Assembly: GCF_022549225.1 (NCBI RefSeq)
Contig: NZ_JAKZFD010000003.1
Coordinates: 62,001-126,000 of the forward strand
DNA: 64,000 nucleotides
Direction of reading: 5' to 3'
Source: Pelomonas sp. CA6
Lineage (GTDB): Bacteria > Pseudomonadota > Gammaproteobacteria > Burkholderiales > Burkholderiaceae_C
The translations under genes and the position numbers were made by a program. The notes below the pieces were generated by a model. That model saw only the letters and a program-made list of their open reading frames with translations. It was not told where the DNA came from and searched no databases. Below, one piece after another: positions 63,235-64,000 of the stretch (position 1 is the stretch's first letter; every line of letters begins with the position of its first letter).

Positions 63235-63777
63235 ATGTCCACCACTCTGTCTCGCCTCTCTCGCGTGCTGTCTCGCGGTCTGCCGATCGGTGCCTGCGTA
63301 CTGGCGCTGAGTGCCTGCGCCGCACCACCGGCCCAGCCCGCGGCCTCCACCCCCGGCCTCGGCGCCGGGGTGGTGGTCAGTCCGCAGGCGAGCAGCGCGG
63401 ACCTCGGCTTGCCCCTCTATCCAGGCGCGCAGGCCTACCGCGAACACAAAGACGACCAACCGGCCGTGAACTTCGGGCTGTGGGGCGGGCAGCTTGGTTT
63501 CAAGCTGGTGATTGCCAAGTACGAGTCCGCGGATTCGCCCGAGCGCGTCGCGCGCTTCTATCGCGAGGCGCTGGACGCCTACGGGCCGGTGCTGGACTGC
63601 GGCGATCCCAAGGCGCCGCGCACCAAGCAGAAAGGCCAGCTCAGCTGCGAGCAAGACCGCCCCGCGTCCGGCGGCAGGCTCTACAAGGCCGGCCGGCCTG
63701 GCAACGTGCGCATCGTCGGGATCGAGCCGCACGGCAGCGGTACGCGCTTTCACCTGATCCGTCTCGAGGGGCCCTGA
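63235..63777 (+). CDS. Putative lipoprotein
   Basis: A 180-residue exported protein with a lipoprotein signal: basic N-terminus, hydrophobic stretch and lipobox LSAC with Cys28. The mature part has a low-complexity Pro/Ala segment and then a globular region with GLPLYPGAQAYRE and a motif ADSPERVARFYREAL resembling small sugar- or lipid-interacting periplasmic domains, but I do not recognise the family. It is 118 nt after livF and may be independent of the transporter. Confidence 0.75.
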   Translation: MSTTLSRLSRVLSRGLPIGACVLALSACAAPPAQPAASTPGLGAGVVVSPQASSADLGLPLYPGAQAYREHKDDQPAVNFGLWGGQLGFKLVIAKYESADSPERVARFYREALDAYGPVLDCGDPKAPRTKQKGQLSCEQDRPASGGRLYKAGRPGNVRIVGIEPHGSGTRFHLIRLEGP

Positions 63778-63890
63778 ATGTCCGCCTGAGCTGCTCTGGC
63801 TCAGTATCGGCGGGGAGAGGGCTGCCGTAGGATGGGGTCAGGTCTTGCGCATCGCCGCGAGTCGCGACGCGGGAGGCCCTGGAGCGCCCC

Positions 63891-64000
63891 ATGATCCCGC
63901 CGGTATCCCTCTTTCTCCTCGTCCTGCTTCTGGCCTGGGCCGTGAGCCTGCCCCTGATGCCGGCTGCGGTGACCAGCCTGCTGCCCTGGCCGATCTATCT
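63891..64000 (+). CDS. Start of a membrane protein, cut by the window end
   Basis: An ATG with GGAG 6 nt upstream opens a frame that runs to the last base. The 36 visible residues are strongly hydrophobic (SLFLLVLLLAWAVSL then AAVTSLLPWPIYL), suggesting a signal anchor or first membrane span. Too little is visible to assign a family. Confidence 0.45.
   Translation, partial: MIPPVSLFLLVLLLAWAVSLPLMPAAVTSLLPWPIY

Overview
This GC-rich window comes from a bacterial chromosome, most likely a betaproteobacterium of the order Burkholderiales, near the Roseateles/Mitsuaria/Rubrivivax group. That placement is an inference from gene order, the style of the ribosomal and RNA polymerase proteins, a fused LivM-LivG transporter and a TonB-type N-acetylglucosamine (GlcNAc) locus. 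It was not tested by a database search.

Layout. Positions 1-2344 hold the end of a tryptophan cluster (partial trpD, trpC) and ung. A lone methyltransferase on the minus strand follows. Positions 3327-15649 are a chitin/GlcNAc utilisation locus: nagK, nagR, nagA, nagB-II, nagZ, an AmpG-like permease, a secreted GH16-like protein, nagX and a DUF6445-like putative Fe(II)/2-oxoglutarate enzyme on the plus strand, then a convergent TonB-dependent receptor. The receptor upstream region carries a 16-bp site resembling DasR/NagR operators. The implied route is outer-membrane uptake, periplasmic trimming, inner-membrane permease, kinase, deacetylase and deaminase, ending in fructose-6-phosphate.

Positions 16117-30405 hold the classic tRNA-Tyr/Gly/Thr-tufB-tRNA-Trp-secE-nusG-rplKAJL-rpoBC block. 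A PIN-domain gene on the opposite strand separates it from the str block (rpsL, rpsG, fusA, second tuf). The S10, spc and alpha blocks run from rpsJ to rplQ. They are interrupted by a terminator and new promoter between rpsJ and rplC, and by a peroxiredoxin gene and new promoter between rpsQ and rplN. The two tuf genes differ at only two synonymous positions, both near the gene ends.

After dsbD come two initiator tRNA genes, then selD, a DTW-domain tRNA-modification candidate and proQ on the minus strand. Thymidine kinase follows, flanked by two small paralogous four-cysteine proteins on the opposite strand. A GAF-domain protein, a crotonase-fold protein lacking the usual catalytic glutamates, a livH / livM-livG fusion / livF transporter without a binding-protein gene, a lipoprotein and the start of an unidentified membrane protein complete the window.

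Most of the window is conserved housekeeping DNA. The features that most repay a second look are the accessory genes and regulatory sites of the GlcNAc locus, the paired four-cysteine mini-proteins, and the inserted genes and promoters that split the ribosomal operons. No CRISPR array, insertion sequence, prophage or rRNA gene was seen.
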